Shown here piece after piece: positions 1-15,565 of a DNA stretch of 64,000 bases. The notes below the pieces were generated by a model that saw only the letters and a program-made list of their open reading frames with translations, searched no databases and had not been told where the DNA came from. Where the stretch lies: assembly GCF_018614415.1 (NCBI RefSeq), contig NZ_JAGGOO010000060.1, forward strand, positions 1 to 64,000, written 5' to 3'. This DNA is from Streptomyces sp. ISL-12 (GTDB taxonomy: Bacteria; Actinomycetota; Actinomycetes; Streptomycetales; Streptomycetaceae). Both the position numbers and the translations under genes were made by a program. Each line of letters starts with the position of its first letter. Within the stretch, counting starts at the first letter, position 1.

Positions 1-17
1 GTCGGCGAGTGACGACA

Positions 18-117
18 ACGCCGCAGATGCGCGTGCCAGACCCCGCGTCTGCGGCGTGATCCAAACGACAGGCCCTAGGCGCCCGCGGGCGGTCCGCTGT
101 CCGGTTGGTGGACCGCC
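18..117. other. Two hairpins in the leader before aroC
   Basis: The first 220 bases hold no gene that I can recognise. Two inverted repeats are visible: a 10-bp perfect arm pair at 18-27 and 48-57, extended inward by about 4 further pairs, and an 8-bp arm pair at 88-95 and 110-117. The first could be the terminator of a gene lying before the window; the second lies in the probable aroC leader. Neither is followed by a T-run, as is usual in Streptomyces. Confidence 0.4.
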
Positions 118-220
118 GCCCAGGTCACATCGGGGGACATGGGAGGATTGGGAGCGGCGGATCAGGGCCGCGCACCCGGTCGCGCCGTGATGGACAGGGC
201 GCGAACACCGAGGAGCACTG

Positions 221-3008
<2,788 letters not shown>

Positions 3009-3060
3009 GTACCACCGCGCACCATCTGCCCGATTCGCCCCGCGCGCCGGGCACTTGGGG

Positions 3061-3098
3061 CCGCCCCCGGCCGTTCACCAAACGACGGCCGGGGGCGG
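3061..3098 (+). terminator. Intrinsic terminator after aroB
   Basis: Fourteen-bp perfect G+C-only-biased stem (3061-3074 with 3085-3098) and a 10-base loop, beginning about 50 bases after the aroB stop. There is no T-run, typical of Streptomyces terminators. Its position also argues against starting the next gene at 3055, because that start would put the hairpin inside the coding region. Confidence 0.75.
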
Positions 3099-3252
3099 TA
3101 CCGTTCTGCGACAGAGGCGGGGCCGGCCCCGCTGTCAGCGCCCATCGCCCGCGGTGAGTGAGCCGATGGGGGCGCGCCGGTGCCGACCTCCGGCACCGGC
3201 CGCAGCGCCCCGGCGGCGGACCGAGCCCGAGAACGAGACGGAGTGGCACCGG

Positions 3253-4143
3253 ATGCAGCACGCAGTGGGTTCTCCGCTGCCGCCGCCCCACCAGCCGGGG
3301 CACGGACCGGCCGCCGGCTGGTCACCGGCCGCACATCACCCGGAACCGCCCCCGGGAGCGCACCGGGCGTCCGCCCCCGTACCACCGCCCCCGGCACCCG
3401 GCTACCCGGGCCCGCCCCCGGCGACCCCGCCGGTCCCGCCGCACGCGCCGCCACCCCAGCACGCTCCCATCGCGCGGCACATCCCGCCCCCGCCGGAGAC
3501 CACAGGGCACGTCCCGCTGCCCCCGGGTCCGCCCGTGGCCGCGTCCAGCGTGCCGCCTGTCCCCAACGCCGCCTCCGACCCGGCGACCAGCGTCCTCGCC
3601 GTACTGCTGATCGGCCCGGCCGGCGCAGGCAAGACCAGCGTCGCCAAGTACTGGGCGGACCACCGCCGGGTGCCCACCGCCCACATCAGCCTCGACGACG
3701 TGCGTGAGTGGGTCCGCTCGGGCTTCGCCGACCCGCAGTCCGGGTGGAACGACCACTCCGAGGCGCAGTACCGCCTGGCCCGCCGCACCTGTGGCTTCGC
3801 CGCGCGCAACTTCCTGGCCAACGGCATCTCCTGCATCCTCGACGACGCCGTCTTCCCCGACCGCCCGGTCGTCGGCCTCGGCGGCTGGAAACGGCACGTC
3901 GGGCCCGGCCTGCTCCCCGTCGTCCTGCTGCCCGGCCTGGACGTCGTCCTGGAGCGCAACGCCGAGCGGGCGGGCAACCGCCGCCTCACCGACGAGGAGG
4001 TCGCCCGCATCCACGGCCGGATGGCCGGCTGGTACGGCTCCGGTCTGCCGATCATCGACAACTCCCAGATCGACGTCCCCGAGACGGCCCGCGTCCTGGA
4101 CGACGTACTGACCCGCTCGATCGCGAGCCCGCCGAGCTGGTGA
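3253..4143 (+). CDS. P-loop ATPase/kinase-like protein with proline-rich N-terminus
   Basis: A 296-residue protein of unknown function. Residues 1 to about 105 are a low-complexity Pro/His/Ala-rich, probably disordered segment. The C-terminal half is a P-loop NTPase domain beginning VLAVLLIGPAGAGKTS (Walker A near residue 120), followed by an adenylate/zeta-kinase-like arrangement with ISLDDVREWVRSG (possible substrate-binding acid) and SCILDDAVF (possible Walker B). The frame stays open to 3055, but ATG 3253 is preferred: ACGGAG precedes it and the terminator at 3061-3098 lies upstream. The gene sits between aroB and the pepQ-like gene as in other Streptomyces. The kinase fold is visible, but the substrate cannot be told. 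Confidence 0.75.
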   Translation: MQHAVGSPLPPPHQPGHGPAAGWSPAAHHPEPPPGAHRASAPVPPPPAPGYPGPPPATPPVPPHAPPPQHAPIARHIPPPPETTGHVPLPPGPPVAASSVPPVPNAASDPATSVLAVLLIGPAGAGKTSVAKYWADHRRVPTAHISLDDVREWVRSGFADPQSGWNDHSEAQYRLARRTCGFAARNFLANGISCILDDAVFPDRPVVGLGGWKRHVGPGLLPVVLLPGLDVVLERNAERAGNRRLTDEEVARIHGRMAGWYGSGLPIIDNSQIDVPETARVLDDVLTRSIASPPSW

Positions 4144-4164
4144 CGCAGGGGGCGCCCTCACGGA

Positions 4165-4213
4165 AGGGGCGCGGGGAACCGCGCACCGGCCCCCGCCGGT
4201 GGGCAGTCGACGA
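4165..4213 (+). repeat. Dispersed Streptomyces intergenic repeat, copy A
   Basis: Begins AGGGGCGCGGGGAAC and continues through GCGCACCGGCCCCC to a CAGTCGACGA-like end. I recognise this as a very common Streptomyces intergenic repeat family. A second copy in reverse orientation lies at 6665-6697. The surrounding 302-base gap (4144-4445) appears to consist mainly of this copy and copy C, and I see no gene in it. Confidence 0.6.
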
Positions 4214-4273
4214 ACCATACGTCGGCCGAAGAGGAGCCCGCAGACCTGCCGACGCGGAGAGCCGTCCCCGGCC

Positions 4274-4345
4274 GAAGGGGCGCGAGGCTGTATCACTGTG
4301 CGGCTCCGCCGCGTGGGCGCGCCCAGCCCCCACCGGCCGGCACGC
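4274..4345 (+). repeat. Dispersed Streptomyces intergenic repeat, related type (copy C)
   Basis: Contains AGGGGCGCGAGGCTGTATC followed by TGCGGCTCCGCCGCGTGGGC and a CCCCCACCGGCC end. This second common Streptomyces repeat form shares the AGGGGCGCG entry with copy A. It lies head-to-tail with copy A in the gap before the pepQ-like gene. It is non-coding, with an internal hairpin (GCGGC TCC GCCGC). Confidence 0.55.
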
Positions 4346-4445
4346 CACACCCGCCCGTCCCCTCCCTCTGGGCGGCGGGCGCCCCCACCGCCCACTCGGC
4401 CTCTCCTGAGCGGCGCCCCCCGAGCGGAGCTCTTACGCTCGGCTC

Positions 4446-5552
4446 ATGTCAGAGGTGTACGCGGCCCGCCGGACGCGCCTACGTGAACGCTGCAATGCGG
4501 GCGGCAGCGCGGCGGCGCTGGTCTCCCGGCCCGCCAACGTGCGCTATCTCGCCGGTGCCGCCCCGCGCGGTGCCGTCCTGCTGCTGGGTGCCACCGAGGA
4601 CCTGCTGCTGTGCGGCGAGCCCCCGGACGACCGTGCCACCGACGGACGACCCGACGAGACCCTGCGGCTCCGGGTCCTGCCCGGTGCCGGCGCCGACACC
4701 GCCGTCGCCGCCGGCGGCCTCGCCGTGACCCAGGGCGCCGACTCCCTCGCCGTGGAGGAGCACCACCTCACCGTGGCCCGGCACCGCGCCATCGGCTCCG
4801 TCGCTCCCCGGCTCCGCCTGGCCGACCTGGGCCAGGCCGTCGAACAGCTGAGGGTGGTCAAGGACGAGGAGGAGATCTCCTGCCTGCGCATCGGCGCCGA
4901 GATCGCCGACCAGGCCCTCGGCGAGCTGCTCGAATCCATCCTCGTCGGCCGCACCGAGCGGCACCTCGCCCTGGAACTGGAACGCCGCCTCGTCGACCAC
5001 GGCGCCGACGGCCCGGCCTTCCCCACCTCGGTGGGGACCGGCCCGAACTCCGGGCGGCCCGGTCACCGGCCCACCGACCGGCGGGTGGAGGAGGGCGACT
5101 TCCTCTCCGTCTGCCTCGGCGCCACCTACCGCGGCTACCGCTGCGAGATCGGCCGTACGTTCGTCATCGGCACCTCGCCCGCCGACTGGCAGATCGAGCT
5201 GTACGACCTCGTCTTCGCCGCGCAGCGGGCCGGCCGAGAGGCCCTGGTGCCCGGCGCCGCCCACCGTGACGTGGACCGCGCCGCCCGCCAGGTACTGGAC
5301 TCCGCCGGGTACACGGAGAACCTCCCCGTGCGTACCGGACACGGCGTCGGACTCGAAATCGACGAGGACCCTCAATTGACCCCGGCGGCCATGGGTAAAC
5401 TGGACGCTTGTGTGCCGGTCACCGTCGAACCGGGGGTCCACCTCCCCGGCCGGGGCGGTGTCCGGATCGATGACACGCTCGTCGTACGCCCCGAGGCGGA
5501 CGGCGGACCCGAGCTACTCACCATCACGACCAAGGAGCTGCTCGCGCTCTAG
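4446..5552 (+). CDS. PepQ/Xaa-Pro aminopeptidase-fold (M24) protein with altered metal ligands
   Basis: A 368-residue M24-family protein with an N-terminal creatinase-like domain and a C-terminal pita-bread domain. Active members bind two metals with Asp, Asp, His, Glu, Glu. At the matching places here I read Cys223 (GDFLSVCLG), Glu234 (CEIGRTF), His299 (GHGVGLEI), Glu328 (VTVEPGVH) and Asp342 (RIDDT). The first Asp is therefore lost and two others are swapped between Asp and Glu; the usual second His after GLE is also Asp. The fold is clear but proline-peptidase activity is doubtful. It lies 65 bases before efp, the same neighbourhood where many bacteria keep an active pepQ. Confidence 0.85.
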   Translation: MSEVYAARRTRLRERCNAGGSAAALVSRPANVRYLAGAAPRGAVLLLGATEDLLLCGEPPDDRATDGRPDETLRLRVLPGAGADTAVAAGGLAVTQGADSLAVEEHHLTVARHRAIGSVAPRLRLADLGQAVEQLRVVKDEEEISCLRIGAEIADQALGELLESILVGRTERHLALELERRLVDHGADGPAFPTSVGTGPNSGRPGHRPTDRRVEEGDFLSVCLGATYRGYRCEIGRTFVIGTSPADWQIELYDLVFAAQRAGREALVPGAAHRDVDRAARQVLDSAGYTENLPVRTGHGVGLEIDEDPQLTPAAMGKLDACVPVTVEPGVHLPGRGGVRIDDTLVVRPEADGGPELLTITTKELLAL

Positions 5553-5617
5553 CCTCGCGCTGTGCGCTTGCCCCGGGGTCGTCCACGTCACAGTCCAGTC
5601 CAGGAGATTCCGCAACC

Positions 5618-6184
5618 GTGGCTTCCACGAACGACCTCAAGAACGGCCTGGTGCTCAAGCTCGAAGGCGGCCAGCTCTGGTCCGTCGTCGAGTTCCAGCA
5701 CGTCAAGCCCGGCAAGGGCCCGGCCTTCGTGCGCACCAAGCTCAAGAACGTGCTTTCCGGCAAGGTCGTCGACAAGACCTTCAACGCCGGTGTCAAGGTC
5801 GAGACGGCCACTGTCGACAAGCGCGACATGCAGTTCTCGTACATGGACGGCGACTACTTCGTCTTCATGGACATGGAGACCTACGACCAGCTCCACATCG
5901 ACCGCAAGGTCGTCGGTGACGCCGCCAACTTCCTCATCGAGGGCTTCGAGGCCACCGTCGCCCAGCACGAGGGCGAGGTGCTCTTCGTCGAGCTGCCCGC
6001 CGCCGTCGAGCTGACCGTCCAGGAGACCGAGCCCGGCGTCCAGGGCGACCGCTCCACCGGCGGCACCAAGCCCGCCACCCTGGAGACCGGCCACCAGATC
6101 CAGGTCCCGCTCTTCATCACCACCGGTGAGAAGATCAAGGTCGACACCCGCAGCAGCGACTACCTCGGCCGGGTGAACAGCTAA
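5618..6184 (+). CDS. efp: Translation elongation factor P
   Basis: Relieves ribosomes stalled on consecutive prolines by binding next to the P-site tRNA. The 188-residue, three-domain protein has the acceptor-loop segment [10 protein letters not shown] with Lys33 at the tip where bacterial EF-P is modified or interacts with the peptidyl-transferase centre. The C-terminus ends in the conserved [18 protein letters not shown]. Start is GTG 5618, preceded by AGGAGA. Only two bases separate its stop from nusB, so the two are co-transcribed. The tip-modification enzyme cannot be inferred from this window. Confidence 0.97.
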   Translation: MASTNDLKNGLVLKLEGGQLWSVVEFQHVKPGKGPAFVRTKLKNVLSGKVVDKTFNAGVKVETATVDKRDMQFSYMDGDYFVFMDMETYDQLHIDRKVVGDAANFLIEGFEATVAQHEGEVLFVELPAAVELTVQETEPGVQGDRSTGGTKPATLETGHQIQVPLFITTGEKIKVDTRSSDYLGRVNS

Positions 6185-6186
6185 CC

Positions 6187-6615
6187 GTGGCCGCCCGCAA
6201 CACGGCCCGCAAGCGCGCCTTCCAGATCCTCTTCGAGGGCGACCAGCGCGGCGCCGACGTCCTGACCGTCCTCGCGGACTGGGTACGGCACTCCCGGTCC
6301 GACACCCGGCAGCCGCCGGTGAGCGAGTACACGATGGAGCTGGTCGAGGGGTACGCGGAGCACGCGACGCGTATCGACGAGCTGATCGCCCAGTACGCGG
6401 TGGGCTGGACGCTCGACCGCATGCCGGTGGTCGACCGCAACATCCTGCGCCTCGGCGCGTACGAGCTGATCTGGGTCGACGGGACGCCGGACGCCGTCGT
6501 GCTCGACGAGGCGGTGCAGCTGGCGAAGGAGTTCTCGACCGACGAGTCGCCGTCGTTCGTCAACGGGCTGCTGGGCCGGCTCAAGGAGCTGAAGCCGACG
6601 CTGCGGAGAGCCTGA
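6187..6615 (+). CDS. nusB: Transcription antitermination factor NusB
   Basis: All-helical factor that with NusE (S10) binds boxA RNA and supports rRNA antitermination. The 142-residue protein starts at GTG 6187 and shows the family entry ARNTARKRAFQILFEGDQRG and the C-terminal pattern NILRLGAYELIWVDGTPDAVVLDEAVQLAKEF. It directly follows efp and ends before a long hairpin shared with bldD. Confidence 0.97.
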   Translation: MAARNTARKRAFQILFEGDQRGADVLTVLADWVRHSRSDTRQPPVSEYTMELVEGYAEHATRIDELIAQYAVGWTLDRMPVVDRNILRLGAYELIWVDGTPDAVVLDEAVQLAKEFSTDESPSFVNGLLGRLKELKPTLRRA

Positions 6616-6664
6616 CCGGCAAGGGGCGCCGCGGGGCTGCGGCATTCGAGTGACGTGCGGGCGG

Positions 6665-6697
6665 TACGTGGTTGCTCGCGCAGTTCCCCGCGCCCCT
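6665..6697 (-). repeat. Dispersed Streptomyces intergenic repeat, copy B (reverse)
   Basis: Read on the minus strand this begins AGGGGCGCGGGGAACTGCGC and continues GAGCAACCACGTA, the canonical form of the repeat seen as copy A at 4165. It lies between nusB and the nusB/bldD terminator. Confidence 0.6.
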
Positions 6698-6731
6698 GGG
6701 AAGTCGCCCTCACCGGCGTGGCCTCGCACAT

Positions 6732-6777
6732 GCCGCCGGGGTGGCCGGAACCGACTGGTTCCGGCCACCCCGGCGGC
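6732..6777. terminator. Bidirectional terminator between nusB and bldD
   Basis: A perfect 21-bp stem (6732-6752 with 6757-6777) closed by a four-base GACT loop, located between the convergent ends of nusB and bldD. A short T-run (TTT) follows on the plus side. It is one of the longest uninterrupted stems in the window and should stop transcription in both directions. Confidence 0.85.
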
Positions 6778-6802
6778 ACGTTTCTGCTGGTACGGGCGGT
6801 GC

Positions 6803-7306
6803 TCAGACTTCCTCGTGGGACGCCACCGCGCGGCGTGCGTCCGCGTCCAGGACACCCCAGCTGATCAGCTGCTCGGTGAGGACCGAGGGCGACTGGTCGT
6901 AGATCACGGCCAGTGTGCGCAGGTCGTCCTGGCGGATCGAGAGCACCTTGCCGTTGTAGTCACCGCGCTGGGACTGGATCGTCGCCGCGTAGCGCTGGAG
7001 GGGGCCCGCCTTCTCGGCCGGCACCGTGGCCAGCCGCTCCAGGTCCAGGACCAGCTTCGGCGGCGGCTCGGCGGCACCGCCGGGCGTGGTGCCCGGAAGC
7101 AGTTCCTGCACCGGAACGCCGTAGAAGTCCGCCAGCTCGGCGAGGCGCTGCACGGTCACGGCACGGTCGCCGCGCTCGTACGAACCGACCACGACGGCCT
7201 TCCAGCGGCCCTGGGACTTCTCCTCGACACCGTGGAGGGAAAGGCCCTGCTGGGTGCGGATGGCGCGGAGCTTGGCCCCGAGCTGTTTGGCGTATTCGCT
7301 GGACAT
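6803..7306 (-). CDS. bldD: Developmental master repressor BldD (c-di-GMP-responsive)
   Basis: Represses sporulation genes during vegetative growth in Streptomyces, with dimerisation driven by tetrameric c-di-GMP. The 167-residue protein has an XRE-type helix-turn-helix domain (about residues 8-70; LGAKLRAIRTQQGLSLHGVEEKS) and a C-terminal domain. The published c-di-GMP signature is intact: Arg114-Gly-Asp116, eight residues, then Arg125-Gln-Asp-Asp128. The numbering matches the S. coelicolor protein as I remember it. It is transcribed alone, convergent with nusB and divergent from pyrR. A palindrome at 7363-7382 may be its autoregulatory site. Confidence 0.97.
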   Translation of the reverse strand: MSSEYAKQLGAKLRAIRTQQGLSLHGVEEKSQGRWKAVVVGSYERGDRAVTVQRLAELADFYGVPVQELLPGTTPGGAAEPPPKLVLDLERLATVPAEKAGPLQRYAATIQSQRGDYNGKVLSIRQDDLRTLAVIYDQSPSVLTEQLISWGVLDADARRAVASHEEV

Positions 7307-7362
7307 ATGGCTCCCCGGACACTGTGTCGACGCGACGGGCTCGGTTTCCTGCCGCGCGGCTG

Positions 7363-7382
7363 GTAACTCACTGTGAGGTTAC
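7363..7382. promoter_or_regulatory. Candidate BldD autoregulatory palindrome
   Basis: Imperfect palindrome upstream of bldD: outer arms GTAAC and GTTAC, inner arms TCAC and GTGA around a central T, with one extra G on the right side. BldD is known to bind its own promoter at AC-n-C(A/T)G-n-GT-like pseudopalindromes; the match to that consensus is partial. The site lies 57-76 bases upstream of the bldD start codon. Confidence 0.5.
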
Positions 7383-7570
7383 GCAGCGTTACTCTGCCGC
7401 GTCAAGCCGAACGGTCCGCGTCGACTCTTCCGGGCCGATGGCGACACGTTAGGCCATCCGAGTGACTGAGGTACTCCGATGGGATGACAGAGGCGCGATC
7501 GGGGTGGCGATGGGGTGCGGTGAGGGTGCCAGTCGGCACCTGCTACCGTGGATGGCGCAAATCCGACGTC

Positions 7571-8190
<620 letters not shown>

Positions 8191-8280
8191 CACCTCGGGC
8201 GCCGGGCCGCTTCGGCGTGCCCACGCATGCGCCGAGCTGCCCGAAACCTCCCGAATGAACTGCCTTACGGAGCCTGACAG

Positions 8281-9252
8281 ATGCAGCGTCATCTCATCTC
8301 GGCCGCCGACCTCACCCGCGACGACGCCGTCCTGATCCTCGACACCGCCGAGGAGATGGCCCGGGTCGCCGACCGGCCGATCAAGAAACTGCCCACCCTG
8401 CGCGGCCGTACCGTCGTCAACCTCTTCTTCGAGGACTCCACCCGGACCCGGATCTCCTTCGAGGCGGCCGAGAAGCGGCTGTCCGCGGACGTCATCAACT
8501 TCACCGCCAAGGGCTCCAGCGTCTCCAAGGGCGAGTCCCTGAAGGACACCGCCCAGACCCTGGAGGCCATGGGCGTCGACGCGGTCGTCATCCGGCACGG
8601 CGCCTCCGGAGCCCCGTACCGGCTGGCCACCTCCGGCTGGATCGACGCCCATGTGATCAACGCCGGGGACGGCACCCACCAGCACCCCACCCAGGCCCTG
8701 CTGGACGCGTTCACCATGCGCCGCCGGCTGGTCGGCCGGGACGCCGGGCTCGGCAAGGACCTCGACGGGCGGCGCGTCACCCTCGTCGGCGACGTCCTGC
8801 ACAGCCGCGTCGCCCGCTCCAACGTCGACCTGCTGCACACCCTCGGCGCCCAGGTCACCCTGGTCGCCCCGCCCACCCTGCTGCCGGTCGGCGTCGAGAC
8901 CTGGCCCTGCGAGGTCTCCTACGACCTCGACTCCAGGCTCACCGAGTCCGACGCCGTGATGATGCTGCGCGTGCAGCGCGAGCGGATGAACGCCGCGTTC
9001 TTCCCGACCGAGCGCGAGTACTCCCGCCGCTACGGCCTCGACGGCGACCGCATGGCGAAGATGCCCGGGCACGCCATCGTGATGCACCCCGGGCCGATGG
9101 TCCGCGGCATGGAGATCACCGCCGAGGTCGCCGACTCCGACCGCTGCACCGTCGTCGAGCAGGTCGCCAACGGCGTCTCCATCCGCATGGCCGTGCTGTA
9201 CCTGCTGCTCGGCGGCAACGAGCCCGCCCAGACCCGCACTGAGGAGAAGTAA
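8281..9252 (+). CDS. pyrB: Aspartate carbamoyltransferase catalytic subunit
   Basis: Condenses carbamoyl phosphate with aspartate to carbamoyl-aspartate, the committed pyrimidine step. The 323-residue protein has the carbamoyl-phosphate motif [13 protein letters not shown] (STRTR at 53-57), the 80s-loop SKGESLKDT and the aspartate-domain motif [12 protein letters not shown]. No regulatory subunit (pyrI) follows, as expected for a class in which PyrB works with PyrC. Five bases separate it from pyrC. Confidence 0.97.
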   Translation: MQRHLISAADLTRDDAVLILDTAEEMARVADRPIKKLPTLRGRTVVNLFFEDSTRTRISFEAAEKRLSADVINFTAKGSSVSKGESLKDTAQTLEAMGVDAVVIRHGASGAPYRLATSGWIDAHVINAGDGTHQHPTQALLDAFTMRRRLVGRDAGLGKDLDGRRVTLVGDVLHSRVARSNVDLLHTLGAQVTLVAPPTLLPVGVETWPCEVSYDLDSRLTESDAVMMLRVQRERMNAAFFPTEREYSRRYGLDGDRMAKMPGHAIVMHPGPMVRGMEITAEVADSDRCTVVEQVANGVSIRMAVLYLLLGGNEPAQTRTEEK

Positions 9253-9257
9253 GACCC

Positions 9258-10544
9258 ATGAGCAAGATCCTGATCCGTGGTGCGAAGGTGCTCGGCGGCG
9301 AGCAGCGGGACGTACTGATCGACGGCGAGACCATCGAGGCGGTGGGCCAGGGCCTGACCGCCGAGGGCGCGGAGGTCGTGGAGGCGGCGGGCAAGGTGCT
9401 GCTGCCCGGCCTGGTCGACCTGCACACCCATCTGCGCGAGCCCGGCCGTGAGGACTCCGAGACGGTCCTGACCGGCACCCGCGCGGCGGCGTCCGGCGGC
9501 TACACCACCGTGTTCGCCATGGCCAACACCTTCCCGGTCGCCGACACGGCGGGCGTGGTCGAGCAGGTCTGGCGGCTCGGCACCGAGTCCGGCTACTGCG
9601 ACGTGCGGCCCATCGGCGCCGTCACCGTCGGCCTGGAGGGCGCCAAGCTCGCCGAACTGGGCGCCATGCACGAGTCCGCGGCCGGCGTCACCGTCTTCTC
9701 CGACGACGGCAAGTGCGTGCACGACGCGGTGATCATGCGGCGCGCCCTGGAGTACGTGAAGGCGTTCGACGGCGTCGTCGCCCAGCACGCGCAGGAGCCG
9801 CGCCTCACCGAGGGCGCCCAGATGAACGAGGGCGTCGTCTCCGCCGAGCTGGGGCTCGGCGGCTGGCCGGCGGTGGCCGAAGAATCGATCATCGCCCGGG
9901 ATGTCCTGCTCGCCGAGCACGTCGGCTCCCGCGTCCACATCTGCCACCTGTCGACCGCCGGGTCCGTCGAGATCGTCCGCTGGGCCAAGTCCCGGGGCAT
10001 CCAGGTCACCGCCGAGGTCACCCCGCACCACCTGCTTCTCACCGACGAGCTGGTCCGGTCCTACAACCCGGTCTACAAGGTGAACCCGCCGCTGCGCACC
10101 GAGCGTGACGTCATGGCGCTGCGCGAGGCGTTGGCGGACGGCACGATCGACATCGTCGCCACCGACCACGCCCCGCACCCGCACGAGGACAAGGACTGCG
10201 AGTGGGCCGCCGCCGCCATGGGCATGGTCGGCCTGGAGACCGCGTTGTCAGTGGTCCAGGAGACCATGGTGGACACGGGTCTGCTGGACTGGGCCGGCGT
10301 CGCCGACCGGATGTCCGTCAAGCCCGCGCAGATCGGACAGGCAGCCGGCCAGGGCCGCCCCGTCTCGGCAGGTGAGCCCGCCAACCTCACCCTCGTCGAC
10401 ACGGAATACCGTGGCCGGGTGGACCCCGCGGGCTTCGCCTCGCGCAGCCGCAACACCCCCTACGAGGGGCGCGAGCTGCCGGGCCGTGTGACGCACACGT
10501 GGCTGCGGGGCAAGGCCACGCTCGTCGACGGGAAGCTCACGTGA
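9258..10544 (+). CDS. pyrC: Dihydroorotase
   Basis: Reversibly cyclises carbamoyl-aspartate to dihydroorotate. The 428-residue protein is a type I, multifunctional-type amidohydrolase: metal motif DLHTHLREPG (His56, His58), a conserved VTPHHLLLTDE segment and the third-metal-site motif ATDHAPHPHEDK. Its stop overlaps the next start as GTGA. In type I enzymes PyrC often assembles with PyrB, consistent with adjacency here. Confidence 0.97.
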   Translation: MSKILIRGAKVLGGEQRDVLIDGETIEAVGQGLTAEGAEVVEAAGKVLLPGLVDLHTHLREPGREDSETVLTGTRAAASGGYTTVFAMANTFPVADTAGVVEQVWRLGTESGYCDVRPIGAVTVGLEGAKLAELGAMHESAAGVTVFSDDGKCVHDAVIMRRALEYVKAFDGVVAQHAQEPRLTEGAQMNEGVVSAELGLGGWPAVAEESIIARDVLLAEHVGSRVHICHLSTAGSVEIVRWAKSRGIQVTAEVTPHHLLLTDELVRSYNPVYKVNPPLRTERDVMALREALADGTIDIVATDHAPHPHEDKDCEWAAAAMGMVGLETALSVVQETMVDTGLLDWAGVADRMSVKPAQIGQAAGQGRPVSAGEPANLTLVDTEYRGRVDPAGFASRSRNTPYEGRELPGRVTHTWLRGKATLVDGKLT

Positions 10545-11116
10545 CACCTGTAATCCTGCTGGCCGCCGAGAAGCAATCGGCGGAAGTGACCGACTGGGCC
10601 GCCCGCATCGGCTGGGTCGTCGGCCTCGCCCTGTTCGTCGCGCTCGTCTACTGGCTGATGCGCGAGGGCTGGAAATGGCGCGGCACCCTCCAGGGGGACC
10701 TCCCGGAGCTGCCCGCCGCGCCGGAGGACCCCGGCCCGGCGACACTGGCTGTGCTGTCGATGAGCGGCCGCTACCACGGCTCCACCACCGCCGGTCAGTG
10801 GCTGGACCGCATCGTGGCCCGCGGCCTGGGCACCCGTAGCCGGGCCGTGCTGACGCTGACGGACGCGGGAGTCGACGTCGTACGCCCCGGCGCCACCGAC
10901 TTCTTCGTCCCGGCCGCCGCCCTGCGCGAGGCCCGGCTCGACAAGGGCATCGCCGGCAAGGTCCTCACCGAGGGCGGACTGCTGGTCCTGACCTGGGAAC
11001 ACGGCGGCAAACTGATCGACTCCGGCTTCCGCTCCGACCACGCGGCCGAGCACAACGAGTGGGTCGACACCCTGAACGACATGATCAACAAGAGGGAAAC
11101 GGAAGGCGCGCGATGA
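10541..11116 (+). CDS. Membrane-anchored PH-like protein of the pyr operon
   Basis: A 191-residue protein with one membrane span near residues 18-40 ([20 protein letters not shown]) and a soluble C-terminal domain ending [23 protein letters not shown] 10541 overlaps the pyrC stop, and its own stop overlaps the carA ATG; the longer open frame from 10499 is pyrC shadow. A membrane protein of similar size occupies the same place between pyrC and carA in Mycobacterium tuberculosis (Rv1382, from memory). Conserved linkage suggests a role in organising or regulating pyrimidine synthesis at the membrane, but no catalytic motif is visible. Confidence 0.8.
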   Translation: MTPVILLAAEKQSAEVTDWAARIGWVVGLALFVALVYWLMREGWKWRGTLQGDLPELPAAPEDPGPATLAVLSMSGRYHGSTTAGQWLDRIVARGLGTRSRAVLTLTDAGVDVVRPGATDFFVPAAALREARLDKGIAGKVLTEGGLLVLTWEHGGKLIDSGFRSDHAAEHNEWVDTLNDMINKRETEGAR

Positions 11117-12247
11117 CGACCTCCATAAGGGGAGCCGGCAAGACTCCCGCAGTACTCGTCCTGGAGGACGGCCGGGTCTTCCGCGGCCGCGCCTACGGGG
11201 CCGTGGGGGAGACCTTCGGCGAGGCCGTCTTCTCCACCGGCATGACCGGCTACCAGGAGACCCTGACCGACCCGTCGTACGCCCGGCAGATCGTCGTGGC
11301 GACCGCCCCGCAGATCGGCAACACCGGCTGGAACGACGAGGACGACGAGTCCCGGCGCGTCTGGGTCTCCGGCTACGTCGTGCGCGACCCCGCGCGCGTG
11401 CCGTCCAACTGGCGCTCCCGGCGCTCCCTGGACGACGAGCTGACCCGCCAGGGCATCGTCGGCATCTCCGGCATCGACACCCGCGCCCTCACCCGCCACC
11501 TGCGCGAGCGCGGCTCCATGCGGGCCGGCGTCTTCTCCGGCGACGCCCTCGCCGACGACGCCGCGCTCCTCGCGCGCGTGCAGGAGCAGCCGCAGATGAA
11601 GGGCGCGAGCCTCTTCGAGGAGGTCGCCACCCAGGAGGCGTACGTCGTCCCCGCGATCGGCGAGAAGAAGTTCACCGTCGCCGCGATCGACCTCGGCATC
11701 AAGGGCATGACCCCGCACCGCATGGCCGAGCGCGGCATCGAGGTGCACGTCCTGCCGGCCACCGCGACCGTCGAGGACGTCTACGCGGTCGAGCCGGACG
11801 GCGTGTTCTTCTCCAACGGCCCCGGCGACCCCGCCGCCGCCGACCACCCGGTCGCCCTCATGCGGGGCGTCCTGGAGCGCGGTACCCCGCTGTTCGGCAT
11901 CTGCTTCGGCAACCAGATCCTCGGCCGCGCGCTCGGCTTCGGCACCTTCAAGCTGAAGTACGGCCACCGCGGCATCAACCAGCCGGTGCAGGACCGTACG
12001 ACCGGCAAGGTCGAGGTCACCGCGCACAACCACGGCTTCGCCGTCGACGCTCCGCTCGACAAGGTCTCCGACACCCCCTACGGCCGCGCCGAGGTCTCCC
12101 ACGTCTGCCTCAACGACAACGTGGTGGAGGGGCTCCAGCTCCTCGACCGGCCGGCCTTCAGCGTCCAGTACCACCCGGAAGCGGCCGCGGGTCCCCACGA
12201 CGCCGCCTACCTGTTCGACCGCTTCGTTTCTCTGATGGAGGGCCAGC

Positions 12248-12255
<8 letters not shown>
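11113..12255 (+). CDS. carA: Carbamoyl-phosphate synthase small (glutaminase) subunit
   Basis: Hydrolyses glutamine and passes ammonia to CarB. The 380-residue protein begins with the CarA-specific domain ([28 protein letters not shown]) and ends in a class I glutamine amidotransferase domain with the nucleophile in [10 protein letters not shown] and the His-Glu pair in [12 protein letters not shown]. The start ATG 11113 overlaps the previous stop, and the stop lies 8 bases inside carB, giving tight coupling for a 1:1 complex. Asn replaces the usual His of GICLGHQ; I believe this is normal in actinobacteria. Confidence 0.97.
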
Positions 12256-15556
<3,301 letters not shown>

Positions 15557-15565
15557 CAGCCCCGA

